64,000 nucleotides of DNA from Lithospermum erythrorhizon (GCA_019722365.1 JADFUC010000359.1:1-64000), one strand, 5' to 3'; counted from the first letter of the stretch, positions 12,070 to 24,447 are shown. A program made the numbers and translations. The notes: generated by a model from the sequence alone, not told the origin.

Positions 12070-14620
12070 TGAAAGAGATTGTTTCCTTACTTGAAATAGT
12101 ATAGTTTGTGGTACGCTAGTCAGAATGGTCTCTATGTATTAGATATAAATGTTGAGACCTACAACATAAACAATAAGAGGAACAAGCCAAATGACTTGAA
12201 TCCTTCCTATATGAGGCATTGCAGACATGGTCACATAAGTGATAAACACATTAAGAAATTGCATATTGATAGGATTTTGACATCATCTGGTTTTGAACCA
12301 TATGATAAATGTGAATCGTGCTTGCTAGGCAAGATGACTAAATCACCTTTCATTGGAACGAGTGAGAGGGAAATAGATTTATTTGGTATCATACATACTG
12401 ATGTGTGTGATTGATGAATACTCTTGCTCGAGGAGGATTTTCATGCTAAATCACTTTCATTGATGACTTAGGTAGATATGATTAGATATATCTATGAAGC
12501 ATAAAATGAAGAAAGCTTTTTAAAAGTTGAAAGAGTTTCAAAAGAAGTTGAGAACCAACTCAATAAAAGCGATTAAGGTTCTCGATACGATGGGGGAGAA
12601 TGCTTAAGCTATGTATTTGAAGCACGTAAAGGTGTGGTATTGTATCAAAGCTCACTTCGCTAGAACACCTCAGCAGCAGGTGTATCCGAAGGAGAAATCG
12701 AACACTATTGAATACGATTCGATCCATGGCGAGCATATCCAGAAATTTGCCGGTCGGTTTTGGGGATATGCATTACAAAGCCATAATGCCTTTAGCGCCT
12801 AAACAAATGTCAAACTAAATCATTATTAAGACCCAGCGTGAGATGTAGTTTTGGAGCGAATCCCAAGATAGGTCATATGAGGATTTGGGATAGTGAATCC
12901 TATGTCAGAGGAAATTGAATAAGGATAAACGGACCCAAATCCAGAGTAAATGTATTCATTGGTTATACGAAAGGAAACCACGGGGTATTATTTCTACATC
13001 AACCATGAAAAATAAGATTTTCATTCGCGAGATGGCGTTTTCCTTGAGAGAATAGTTAGCCAGAGATATAAGAAAAGAGAGAATCTTGAGATTATTCAAG
13101 ATAGTGAAATTGACGTTGTGAGGCATTGACTAATTCATCTCAGGAGGTGACCCCCTCTTATATAGAGGAAGTTCAACTAGATCCACGGGAAACCGTGTCA
13201 AGCCAACTGAGACTCACACTACCCTTAGGAGGTCGGATAGAACTCGTCATGAACCCGATAGATGGTGTGGGGAAGCTTTCTTAATTGAAAATGACGAGCA
13301 TTCTTCATATGAAGAAGCCATGAAAGAAATAGAAGCTGATGAATGGCTTATAGCCATGAAATCCGAAATAGAGTCGATGTATCAAAATAATTTTGGACAT
13401 TGGATCCGCAGCGAGGGCTAGACCTATCGGTACAAATGAGTTTTAAGCATAAGCGGAGAAAGATAAAATGACCGTATTTATAAAGGTTAGACTAGTAGCC
13501 AAAGGTTTTAAATAAATTCAAGGAATTGATTATGATGAAACCTTCTTCCCAGTTGTAAAGTTTAAATCCATTCGAATTATCTTAGCTACCACTGCCTATT
13601 ATGATTATGAGATCTGTCAGATGTATGTAAAGACTGCATTCCTTAATGGGAATCTAGAAGAGGACGTGTACATGACCGCAGCTTTCCGGGTGTTGCATGT
13701 CGAAGGACCCTAAAAGATATGCAAGCTACAAAGATCCATTTATGGACTTAAACAAGGATCAAGAAGTTGGAATCTTCGTTTGAATGAGGCGATCAAAGAG
13801 TTTGGGTTCATTAGAAATGAAGAAGATTTGTGTATACAAGAAGGTTAGTGGGAGCAACATTGCATTTATAGTCCTGTATGTAGATGACATACTGATCATA
13901 GGAAACGACATACCTATGCTTGAATCTGTCAAGTCATGGCTATGTAAGTGTTTCTCTATGAAAGACTTAGGAGAAGCTCAATACATTCTTGGAATTAAGA
14001 TCCATAGAAATCGATCTAAAAGGCTCATTGGATTAAGCCAAAACACTTATATTGATAAGTGTTGAAAGATTCCAAGATGGATAATTCCAAGAGGAAACTC
14101 TCCCATGAGACATGGCGAGTACTCTCGGCCATTCGATTGTCTAAAGGAGAATTTGAAGAAAAGGATGAGTGATGTTACTTGTCATGAGTCATAGGATCCA
14201 TCATGTATGTCATGTTATGTCTGAGTCGAGACGTATCGTCGCTCAGGCGTATGACCGTTACCCGATCATGTCGGTGAAAATTGTTGAATTTGCCAAAAGT
14301 CATACTTAAGTACCACGAAGGACTAAAGAATATGTTTCATGTATACGGTGAGGATAATGAGTTATTAGTAGAGGGTTATACGATGCCGGTTCCAACCCGA
14401 TAGAGATGATAGTCGATCTCAATGCAGTTATGTTTTACTTAAGCGGTGGTGTAATGTCAGTGCGGTAGCAAGCAAAAGCGTAGCTGACTTGACAACGAAG
14501 TTGAGTATATTCTGCGGCTTCTAAAAGCGGCCGAAGAGCTTCTTTGGATCAAGAGAATTCGTAGTGAACTTGGAGTAGTACAGCATTGAAGAGGTCTAGT
14601 GGGTTATCTTATGATAACAC
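12070..14620 (+). pseudogene. copia pol pseudogene (integrase, reverse transcriptase, RNase H)
   Basis: In order: a GAG-pre-integrase segment at 12106-12414 with RHGHISDKHIKKLH, then CESCLLGKMTKSPF, and a His/Cys zinc-binding pattern. Integrase-core remnants follow at about 12440-12800 with frameshifts. The post-integrase GYT(K)E box is near 12955. Reverse transcriptase lies at about 13480-14065 with RLVAKGFKQIQGIDYDETF, KLQRSIYGLKQ and the intact catalytic box VLYVDDILIIGN. RNase H pieces lie at about 14200-14600. Several stops and frameshifts, for example after the GAG-pre-integrase box at 12412, rule out a functional polyprotein. Confidence 0.8.
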
Positions 14621-15734
14621 TTTGGAGGCGATAGCTCGAGTTAAGGAACAGATCGCATCACGAGATCCAAGCGCATTACTCGAAAGTATCATCTTATTCG
14701 GGGGATAACTAATAAAGGGAGATGTTAGGATATGTAAGGTTCCGACCGATGATAATGTAGCGAGATCCATAGCTAAACAACTACCTCAACCAAGCATGAC
14801 AACACATGTATAATCTTTGATGCTTAGGACATGCTTGAGTGGTCTTAGTTTTAGTGGGAGCTAGTTTTTCTTTATATATGTCATAAATGATTGTAAGATA
14901 ATGATTGAATTTTAAGCTTCAAATTCAATAATATATATCATTTGTTTTTAAAACTGTGATCAATACATGTATATATAATGTGTATGTATCATTACTATGA
15001 GTAATGAAAATAATTCCATTTGCAATATAAGTTTTCTGGAGAGGTCTTTGGAGTTAAGGACTCAAACAAAACATTTTATCAAGCCTAAACTTGACGATAT
15101 TGGTTCTAATTGGTATTCACTATTGGAATCGAATGTTATTGATTGAGTATGGGTTGATTAATACGATCACTTTTGTTGGGGATACTTAAGGGAGAGCAGA
15201 CACAGTCAATCATATAGGTATACGATTGTGAAATGGTTTCAAGTGATCTTTGGACATTGACCGCCATAAGAACTTAGAAGATTGTAAATATGTGTCCTAA
15301 GAAGTTTCTCATAGAATTTATGTTAAATGGCTATTCTTAGACTTGCGTGACCTGATTTCACTTGATAGGAGTAGTTTACTTTGACCCTGTCTAAACATCT
15401 TCCGTAACAGGAGGATTATAAAAGACTTGAGTTCTGTATACTACAAGTATAGTTGTGAAATCTTGTACACAAGATGGAATTCGTACAACCGGATATAACG
15501 GTTTAGATTTTCAGGCCTCTTGGAGAACTGATGGTGATTTGTTGGCCAGCCTCGATGCCATTACTAAGATCACATCGCCGTACACTTAAGAAAGTACAGA
15601 TGCAAGAGTTTGGTGAAACAAATCTTACCATAGCTTGACTGTTGGAATGTTGGAAATCGCGTACGAGGGATCGTGTCAGATGTAATCGACTAGTAAGTAA
15701 TCGTTTTACAAATAATCGTCCAGGCAAGGCTAAG
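14621..15734 (+). other. 3' non-coding tail of the copia element
   Basis: Non-coding sequence between RNase H and the 3' LTR. It shares a tail motif with the other copia relic: AATATGTGTCCTAAGAAG here matches ATATGTGTCCTATGATG near 4310 and a similar run near 965. It ends AGGCAAGGCTAAG directly before TGTTGG. No gene is seen. Confidence 0.5.
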
Positions 15735-16585
15735 TGTTGGAAATATGAGATATTATATCTCGTTGTATATGTAGTTGAACAATTAGATTGTACAACCGAT
15801 TATTACATTTAAATAATAATAAGTTCGGATATATGTTAATTGTTGGACAATTAATATATTAGGTAACTCGATTGAGATTAGGGGTTATGATGGCTTACTA
15901 GAGTCCGCTCATAATCTATATATTAATAAGATGTTCGGTTAAACATAAATTAATATATTGCTAATTTCGATCGAGCCTAAGAGGTCACACACAACAACGA
16001 AATCGAACTATAATTTAATTATAACTTTCGGGATTTAAAATATAATTGTATAAGAATATTGGGAAATTCCAATTGTTGGAAATTGCAATGAGGCGCTAAA
16101 CCGGAGAAGGTGGGAAGTCTAGAATCTTCCTTTTAGAAGGATTCTAGAACTTTCTTGAAGAGTTTCACCTGACTCTTAAAATGCCGAAAAAGTAGGGATT
16201 TTTTGAGGCATATAAAAACCATGATTAGCATGAAATCAATTGTACCAGTGTTTCAATTTTAAAGATTGAGAAATTGTCTCCTCTCTGTCTTTCCCCACTT
16301 TATCCTAGTCATTGGTAAGATTTAAGGGAAAATCCTATTTGGATTTTACGCCCAACCCCTGTCTATAGTTTAATATTTTAAAAGAGCTCGAAGTAAAGCC
16401 CCAAAGGGATTCGTTCATACGTTGAGTATGAACTATTCTTAGAGACAATCTCATTAGATTGTTTAGAGTCTCCTCGAGATATATTCATTGCCAATCCCTA
16501 AAGAAGGTACACGGTTGTATATTATTATTAGAATCACGGTTTTTCGGTTTATTGTAATTGTTATTTTTAATCCGTAAACCCAACA
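15735..16585 (+). repeat. 3' LTR of the 8-kb copia element
   Basis: 851 bp with matching inverted termini TGTTGG and CCAACA. It is homologous to 8560-9397 but carries many small indels relative to it, so the insertion is not recent. It ends directly against a MITE that lies upstream of UPL5. Confidence 0.75.
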
Positions 16586-16831
16586 CCCTTTATCCTTGAG
16601 ATTGTCGAACTTTTGAGCTTTTTGGCCCTCTTGAACTTTAACCGTAGATATTTTTGTTTATATTATATAATACTTGATGAGAAGCTATATCGATAGAAAA
16701 AATACATTTTCAAACTATTTTCATTGATATATTTTTTATCGGAAAATATTATAAACAGCAATCATAAATATTTAAGGTCGAAATTTGAATATTCTATTTA
16801 TAAAAAAGTGGGCCAATCTGTGGGATGGAAG
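16586..16831. mobile_element. Stowaway-like MITE upstream of UPL5, left end abutting the copia LTR
   Basis: Homologous to the MITE at 10643-10882 (ACCGTAGATATTTTTG, TATATAATACTTGATGAGAA, CATTGATATATTTTTTATC). The right end GGGATGGAAG followed by TA is the inverted form of a CTTCCATCCC terminus. The left end begins CCCTTTATCC right after the LTR terminus, so only a base or two of the expected CTCCC terminus is missing. Confidence 0.55.
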
Positions 16832-17210
16832 TATTATCTTTTGTCATTTCTGTAGATTAAGAAAATAAAAATGTCGAAATGCGTTGAAAATGTAGAATGA
16901 TAATCGGTGAAATAATATCGTTGGTTGATTGTTAATTTTTGAAAAAATGCAGTAAAAATATTCTGAAATATTTATTATCTTAAAATAGCCAATTTTGAAT
17001 AATTTTTTTTACTAAAATGAAATTAGAAAAATGGAAAATGATAACCTTAAAATCCGCCTATCCAACAAAAAATCCCGGGATCCTTAGAAATCCGTGCATA
17101 ATTCTTAGAACAACAATACACAAAATACTCTTTCCAATTTCTTTGACTTATACTAAACCCATAAAACATCACTCGATCAAATACCCCCCCTCAAAATCCA
17201 TGATTTCTTG
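16832..17210 (+). promoter_or_regulatory. UPL5 upstream region and leader
   Basis: 379 bp between the MITE and the UPL5 start. It is AT-rich (TAATTTTTTTTACTAAAATG near 17000), then C/A-rich near the start codon, as in many plant leaders. I cannot place the transcription start. The proximal promoter is bounded upstream by transposon sequence, so more distal elements, if any, are beyond 8 kb or derive from the transposons. Confidence 0.4.
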
Positions 17211-17211
17211 A
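17200..17211 (+). promoter_or_regulatory. minimal uORF overlapping the UPL5 start codon
   Basis: ATG ATT TCT TGA encodes Met-Ile-Ser. The last A of its stop is the first A of the UPL5 ATG at 17211 (TGATG). If the mRNA starts upstream, ribosomes using this uORF would stop on the main start codon and could reinitiate there. The effect on translation is inference. Confidence 0.55.
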
Positions 17212-20200
17212 TGAATTCCTGTACTGATTCCGAATTATTCCACCCCCCCTACCCTACCCCTACCCCTACACCCACCCCCTCAACAAAACGCAAACTCGAT
17301 GAGTTAATCGACGACTCTTTCCCCCTTACAAGAATGCGAAAAGACCAATTTACCCCCTCCTCATCGTCAGCGCCGCCACGTGGCCAGGTACAATTCTTCG
17401 TCCGGGTTTTCTCCGGGAAAACCCTAGTACTTTTATTCGATCAAAACGACACCGTTTTCGACGTCCACGATCGAATATTATCGATAACTGGGATACCTAT
17501 AATCGAACAACGCCTTATATATAATGGTAAACAGCTTCAATTAGAAAAAACCCTAGCCGAATGTCGCCTCGTAAACGATGCCAATTTGCAATTAGTTGGA
17601 CGAATGAGGTCTACTGGACACCCCCAAGCTTGGCAGCTTTTAGTAGATATGGTTGGATTAGTGTTTAGTTTATGTCAATCGGGCCCCAATTCGAGTTATA
17701 ACTCGAGTTATGGGATGGAATGTGAGTCCAATAATTCGTTGATTAATACTTTGATTAGTAAGTTCCTTAGTATGACTAGGCAGCATAGTGATAGAGAGCA
17801 GAGTGTTGGGCATTTGGGGATTTTCTTGACGTCGTTGGCGCCTTTGGCGCTTGTTACGCTTTATAGGTCGTCGTTTAGTGGGAATAGGGCAATTGCTGAG
17901 GAGGCGGTTAAGCATTTTGTGAATTCGAGTAGGAATACGTTGACCAAAGGGGCGTACGTGCTTTGTGCTCCGATCGTGTTGGAGTTTTGTAAGTTGTTGA
18001 GTAATGGGGTTGGGACGGGGGATGGGTTGTATGTTTTTTGTAGGAGTACTTTAGGGGGTATGGTTGGGGAGAATGGGAGTGGTGATCAGGGTTTTGGGAG
18101 GGTGGAGGTTAAGGATTTGATCAATGTTCGGGAGCTTTTTCAGTTTGTGAGTGAATTAGCGGGGAAGTTGTCGAATGGGTTGGTAGCGAGTATGGGGTCA
18201 GAATTGTTGGCTGGGGTGTCATCGGTTGATGTAGGTGATTTTTCCTCGTTTCTGTATGGGGTTAGGAATGGTATAAACCCGAAATTATTGGCTAGAAGTC
18301 GAGCAAAATTTCCTGTACCGAATGGGGATAACAGTGAATGTTATAGTGATATCCGTTATGGAGAACAGATTGGATTCCTGCACGGGGTGTTTAAGGATTT
18401 GCTAGGTAAGATGGAGACGTGTCTGGAGAAATTGGAGGGTCGTTTGGCTGTAATGGAAAAAGAGAATCTCGTACAGTTTTCGTTTAAATGGAACCAGTAT
18501 CTTGCTATTTTGAAGGAGTTGAATAGTGTTGCCACAATGTTTGAAGGTGCTGAGGAGCTGTTTTGGGGAACGTTGAAGCAGAGAGAGGTTTCATTGTGTT
18601 ATCTAATTGTTAACTCTGCTAAGAGGACTGATGATCACAAGTGGATACTTGCTCACAAGGAAGTCACGAATTTCGAGGCTCGTAGGCATTTGGTTATGAT
18701 GATGTTTCCTGATGTGAAGGATGAGTATGATGAGCTACATGAAATGTTGATTGACAGGTTGCAGTTGTTGGCAGAATCGTTTGCGTACATTGGACGTGCA
18801 GAACCAGAATCGTTGCATGGTGGAATCTTTATGGAGTTCAAGAATGAGGAAGCTACAGGGCCGGGTGTCTTACGGGAGTGGTTCTTTCTGGTGTGCCAGG
18901 AAATCTTCAATCCTCAAAATGCCCTCTTTGTATCTTGTCCGAATGATCGCAGGAGGTTCTTTCCAAATCCCGGTAAATTCCCTTTCTTCGAAGCACATAC
19001 TTTTTCCTGTTTAAGAAATGTTGTCTTTCAATGGTTTCTGTATTTTTTAGACATGGAAGCGGTATTATTTTGCTTAAAATATAAGTACCTGCTAGTCTTT
19101 CACTTTCACAGCCTTCGCATTTGATGTTTATTATTGGTTGCAGGTCTAACAGTATGCCTAAAATTGTTAAGAAAAATTCAACATTGTTAAATCTCATACT
19201 TTGCAATACGAGCGCTTGGGTTTCTTGACAACTTGATGTTTTGTGTAGGAAATAATATATTCCATGTTTTCTGATAAATCGTTGGCTTCTGATTGTAAAC
19301 CAAACTATGTTCCATGGCTGTGAAACATCTAATTCTTGGAACTGAAACTTGAGTACTACTCTGTCAGCATATGTGACTGACTGGTTTTTGTGTTCTCAAC
19401 TTATAATTCTCAAAATTCTGATTTCTCTTTCTGAGATTTTTGTTTTTACAGCAATTAAGTGAGTGTGCATATGTTTCTGTAACAAGGGGGTATGTAGTTC
19501 TTTTATAAAGACAGTTTAGGTTCCTAGTTAAGTTTTCGGCCAGCTGAAGCTCAGTGTCTCCACTCTACTGAGGTGGGGGTGATATGTTTTTCTGTTCATT
19601 ATCTCTATACGGGGAAGTCAGTGAAGAAGGGTAGACATAAAGATGGAACGGAAAGTAAATAAAGGAAAATAAGAAGGCGGCACTAGTAGCAAGTGCCTTT
19701 TCATAGTGGAGATGACTATGCTTGGAGACTTGAGACCAGAAAAGAAACTGAGGAATTATTGATAAATTTTGTCCAATGATTTTCCCACTCCGCTCATTGA
19801 TTATAGCACTCCACTTGTAGTGTAAAATTGGATCCATAATAACTAAGAAGTGGAGTGTCGTTATAAAAAATGGAGTGGAAAAATCATTACCCTATATTTA
19901 TTTGGAACCAAATTAAGATTTGGAAGATTCTCTTATAAGATTAGGTTAAAAGAGTACAATTCCTAATCTAGATTTTCCTGAAGACTGTGCTGAAATGAAA
20001 GTGATAAGTCTAATGAAGTTCCAACCAAAGTTGTGAATAGTTTAGCGGTCCATAGCTGTGAACTCCAAAATCCAGCTATTTAAGCTATTTACACTCTATT
20101 TGCAGCTATTTACGCTATTACATGGCCCAGTAGCTATGCTATGACAGCCTTGTGATACTGATGATCATACCGCTATTTACCGCTATTTACAACTATGGTT

Positions 20201-23200
20201 CCAACATACTTGTGACGAGCTCTTTCCAGTATTGACTTCCTTGTTTGAGACACATATTCTGATGAAGATAGGTTTAAGACTGCTTATTGTCTTACTGTTT
20301 AATCGGAACATAAATTGCTCCCTATGATCTAGTTGGTATCTCATGCCTTGAGTGGTTGATCATAGGCATACTGTTTCCATGAGCAGATCAAGTTATCTTT
20401 ATCAAACAAACCTGTCCGGAACATGTATATGCCTTGAGACTGGGATTGCAGGACTACTTTTTTCTTTTATCATAAGAAACCACTTTAAGAGGCTTAAATT
20501 TGATATTATAGGGATGTCTATTCTCTACAGTGTCTGAAAATTGACTTAATATGACATTGGTGCCTGGTTACACCATTCAAATATATTTGAAATTTTGATA
20601 TTTTTAAAGAATTGTTTCCTTATGAATGTTATGGGATCAATCATCTTCACTTCTTACAGATGTATTGCTATAAAAAGTTCTGTTAGATCCTATATGACTA
20701 TTTTATTAAATAAGAAGAATTTATTGTAAAGCTAATTATGTTCACCAGGATCTGCCTTTTTTTGGCAGTCTCATCATGCGGGATAGCATGAAATTGATAT
20801 TATTGTTGTGTTCATTTATCTCTTCGGGTAAATACTCTCCGCAATCATGTTAATTAGTGGAAAATGTTTTATTATGGTCAATCATGTTCATATATGTTAT
20901 CAACCATCCAATTTCTGGGCTTACATAGTTAACTGGTATATATATGAGTTGGAAGTAACAGTGGTCTGGTAAAATAATTATGCTTAAAACTTTGCGGTTT
21001 GGTTTGGACTTTAGACTGTACCTTCCAAATTTCAATAACCGGCTATCCACACATGTAAGATGGATTTTGATAACATGATCTTTAACATAGTGAAATCTTT
21101 TGAGAGAATGTGTGCTCTCCATAAATGTATATTGACCGATCAATAAAACTAGGTTATCACTCGGATTCTTTACTTCTCCAAGTTATAAAAGAACTTCGAG
21201 TGAGAAGATTCACCACTTTTGTAGCTGTCTACATTTCATCACCGCTGACCACATTCCTTATTTTCGTGTTACCTGCCTGCATGTTCCAGCACAGAATTAC
21301 ATTTTCTTTTGGAATTATTTGTACTTCCATTATTTGGCAGCTTGCTCTGTTCTAGACCTGAAATACCAGTCTTTTATATCATCCATGTTTCTGTTAAAGT
21401 GAACTATATTTCATTTCCACCTTTTACTTATGTTGCTAGCGTCACTAGACTAATAACATCTGTATTATTTTCCCTCTTACTTGCAGCATCTAAGGTGGAT
21501 CCCTTGCACCTTGAATATTTCAGCTTCTCTGGAAGGGTCATTGCCCTGGCTCTGATGCATAAGATACAAGTTGGTATTGTATTTGATCGTGTGTTCTTTG
21601 TTCAATTGGCTGGAAAGAATGTCTCCTTGGAAGATATTTGTGATGCAGATCCTTACTTATACAACAGTTGCAGGAAAATTCTTGAGTTGGATGCAGAGGT
21701 TGTTGATCAAGATGCTTTGGGTCTCACATTTGTTAGAGAAGTTAATGAGTTGGGAACTAGGAAAGTTGTGGAGCTTTGTGCCGGTGGAAAGAACATTAGC
21801 GTGACTAGCAAAAATAGGAAGGAGTATGTTAATCTTCTTATTCAGCATAGTTTTGTCACATCTATTGCTGATCAGATGGCCCATTTTACTAAGGGCTTTG
21901 CAGACATCATGAATAGTGCAGACACCAAGAATAGAGCTTTGCTCCAAAAGTCGTTTTTCGAGAGCATAAACTTGGAAGACTTTGACTGGATGCTGCATGG
22001 TAGTGAAAGTGTCATATCTGTAGAAGACTGGAAGGCACATACCGAATATGATGGTTTCAAAGAAACTGATCCTCAGATATGCTGGTTCTGGAAGGTTCGA
22101 TCTCTATTAATCACTTTATGCTCCTTTGTGGTTTTTTATGTTTGGATAATTATATCATAAATCTTTATTTTCCTGCCTTCTTATCGTATTACTGGTGGAT
22201 AATTGTTTTATTGTTAAGTGAGGGGCCTTCATATGGTAGGTATACCATTGGGTTTCAGGACAAAAATATGAAAAGAGAACTGATACATTTCTCTGAGATA
22301 ACCAGGAAGAACCAAACCAAACATAATTCTACTAATTTTGGTTGGCTATATGAATTTGAAATCTCCATTCAACTCTATGTTGAGTCATCTCATCCGTTAA
22401 GCCATAAATATAAGGTCCTTTGATAGTCTTTGTTCAACTCTTCTTCGGTCTCCCTCTGTCTCTATATGTCTATTGGGACTACGGACTACCATGGCTTCAT
22501 ATCTTCTAACAGGTGCACTTATTGGACGTCTTCGAACAGGTGTACTTATTGGACATCTTCTCACATGACCATACCATCTAAAATGGTTCTCTCTCAACTT
22601 CTCCTCAGTCGTAACAGATCCTACTTTCTCCTGAATTACTTCATTTCTTATTTTGTCTTTGCCAGTAACTCCATACAAAAAATCCAACATTTTCATTTTT
22701 GCTACTGACATCTTCTGGAGATGCTTATATTCTATTGACCAACATTCTGATCCATATAACATTGATGTAATTATTGTTATCTTGTAATATTTACCTTTTA
22801 TCTTTTTTGGGGTCTTTTTATCATTTAAGACTGTAGATGAATTTCTTCATTTATTCCACCCTACTTGAATCATGTCTAATATCGTCATCCAATTCACGAT
22901 CCTTCCGAACTTTAACCAAAACCAAGTCAACTTACCTCAAATATTTGAATATAATTTTTTCCACAAACTTCTGCGTCGCTCGACTCATATGTCCAATACT
23001 AATATTTTTTGTTTTTGGAATACTAATATTTTTTGTTTTTGGCTGAATTTACACTCCATGTATTGAGTCTTACTATGACCTAGTTTAAAACCTTTGCTCT
23101 TCAATGTTTCTCTCCATAACTCTAGTTTCACATTTACTCCTTTTGGCCCATCTACTAAAATAATGTCGTCCGCAAACAACAATCACCATGATATTTCATC

Positions 23201-24447
23201 TTGAATATGTCTCACAAGTTCATCATCACTAGTGTAAACAAATATGGGATTAACGTTGAGCTGTCATGGAGTCAAATTGTAATTGACACGTCACATGTAG
23301 GAAAGTAGCAAGCATATCTACATAAATGAAAAATGAATTTTCATTGATTATTCCCAGTTATCTCAGATAGTGAGGGCTATGTTGTGTTATTTTTTACTTC
23401 CGAGGATACGACTATTGTCACATTTCAAATTGTAGATTTAGACCCCATTTTTCCAGAATTCCATCACAGATTTCCATGATGTTTTTTGTGCTCCAACGGA
23501 AAGGATAGCCAATGAAATTACAAAGGATGATATACTTAGGGTATGGCTGGGGCAAAGTTACAATTTATACCCAGAGATTACATGGAGCATTCATAAGATA
23601 TGTGTTACTATAGGCATATGCTTTGGCGATACAATCCAGTGAACCCAGCATCATAGAGCAGACTAAGGCGGCTGGTTCACTGTAATATTATTCAAATGTT
23701 GATGGACTGATCAATTCTAGGTGACTTAATTAATATGGGACAGCATTGTTTCTGTGAGTATTGTTAGAGATTATTGGGTTACTGTGAGTATGAGGATGAT
23801 GGTAGTTGACAGAAATGGATGTGCTAATCAGTGTTTCTGTGAGATAATATTTTGTGTTAGCTCTCTTTTCATGTATTCATTGCCCAAAACTTCATGAGAT
23901 GATGCTATCATTGCCTTATTTTCAGACAATGGTTTGTTCTCAGATTAAACCTATCTTAATTAGCCAATCCCCTTTGAACTTTATAAGTTTACTTAGTTGT
24001 CAATGAATGTAGTTAATATTCCGATATATGACTTATTGTTTAGCATGCAATACGAGCATTTGATTGACTACCTGTCTATAGTTTTTGTGCTGTGCCAATA
24101 TGATGACAACTATAATTCTACCCTCCGACTGATAACATGCTCCACATTTATATTGTTTTAACTGGAACTTTTAACTTTCGTAGATTGTTGCGAAAATGTC
24201 CCCAGAGCAGAGAAAAGTTCTCCTTTTCTTTTGGACATCAATTAAGTATCTACCGGTGGAGGGCTTTCGCGGTTTGGCTTCTCCTCTTTACATCTACCGG
24301 ACCCTTGAATCCCCCGATCGCTTGCCATCTTCACACACTTGCTTCTACAGGTTGTGCTTCCCTCCATATCCCTCTAAGAAAATCATGCAAGATCGTTTGC
24401 GTATAATCACTCGAGAAGATGTAGGATGCAGCTTTGGTACTTGGTGA
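17211..24447 (+). CDS. UPL5: HECT-type E3 ubiquitin-protein ligase UPL5
   Basis: Exons 17211-18972, 21487-22094 and 24184-24447 join in phase to 877 residues, close to Arabidopsis UPL5 (873 by recall). The start is the ATG at 17211, not the in-frame TTG just before it. Residues 11-24 are a Pro/Thr dipeptide run, about 60-130 a ubiquitin-like domain ([23 protein letters not shown]), and about 516-877 the HECT domain ([39 protein letters not shown]-type box). The predicted catalytic cysteine in [14 protein letters not shown] is residue 843, which accepts ubiquitin from an E2 before transfer to substrate. The chain ends CSFGTW, as expected for the family. Arabidopsis UPL5 targets WRKY53 and restrains leaf senescence; the same role here is inference. 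Donors are G|GTAAAT and the unusual G|GTTCGA; acceptors are TTGCAG and TTCGTAG. Confidence 0.95.
18973..21486 (+). other. UPL5 intron 1
   Basis: 2514 bp, GT-AG, phase 1: codon GCA (Ala588) is split after its first G. It carries a hAT-type MITE at 20026-20197. The coding frame appears to run on past the donor to 19124, and the second exon's frame appears open from 21309, but neither extension matches UPL5. No other gene is seen inside. Confidence 0.85.
20026..20197. mobile_element. hAT-type MITE with 8-bp target duplication
   Basis: 172 bp. The left end CAAAGTTGTGAATAG and the right end CTATTTACAACTATG are inverted copies at 13 of 15 positions. They are flanked by perfect 8-bp direct repeats GTTCCAAC at 20018-20025 and 20198-20205, the hAT-superfamily target size. 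The interior is made of repeated AGCTATTTA/CGCTATTTAC words. It has no coding capacity. Confidence 0.8.
22095..24183 (+). other. UPL5 intron 2
   Basis: 2089 bp, phase 0, donor AAG|GTTCGA and acceptor TTTCGTAG|ATT. It contains an antisense RTE-clade LINE fragment at about 22390-23190. The remainder (23191-24183) shows no recognisable feature. The boundary choice restores the UPL5 sequence [16 protein letters not shown]. Confidence 0.85.
22390..23190 (-). mobile_element. RTE-clade LINE fragment, antisense in UPL5 intron 2
   Basis: Two minus-strand pieces of a plant RTE-type reverse transcriptase. At 23182-22985 [10 protein letters not shown] carries the FADD catalytic box and continues [20 protein letters not shown], ending near YMECKFS. 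At 22762-22400 the C-terminal part reads [40 protein letters not shown] and [12 protein letters not shown]. Stops and frameshifts separate them, and the N-terminal endonuclease is absent, so it is 5'-truncated and dead. Two short internal tandem duplications are visible: 27 bp twice at 22508-22561, and about 25 bp twice at 22992-23042. Confidence 0.8.

Larger units (their letters stand above)
8560..16585 (+). mobile_element. decayed 8-kb Ty1/copia retrotransposon with both LTRs
   Basis: Two homologous LTRs (8560-9397 and 15735-16585, both starting TGTTGGAAAT) bracket a copia-order pol: GAG-pre-integrase, integrase, reverse transcriptase, RNase H. All domains are frameshifted. The region where gag and protease should be (9398-12069) is not recognisable and carries a MITE. 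The 5 bases before (GCTCC) and after (CCCTT) do not match, so no target duplication is visible. The 3' tail is related to that of the element at 1-5600, so both belong to one lineage. Confidence 0.75.

Noticed and set aside
8555..16590. 5-bp target duplication for the 8-kb copia element
   Set aside because: The flanking pentamers GCTCC and CCCTT differ, so none is claimed.
17208..17210. TTG codon just upstream and in frame with UPL5 as an alternative start
   Set aside because: The ATG at 17211 is adjacent and canonical; nothing supports TTG initiation.
17670..17915. Minus-strand frames within UPL5 exon 1 (also 18653-18910)
   Set aside because: They are antisense shadows with no domain or codon signal.
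18973..19124. Continuation of the UPL5 frame beyond 18972
   Set aside because: The donor G|GTAAAT at 18972 followed by the exon at 21487 restores [20 protein letters not shown]; the read-through residues match no HECT sequence.
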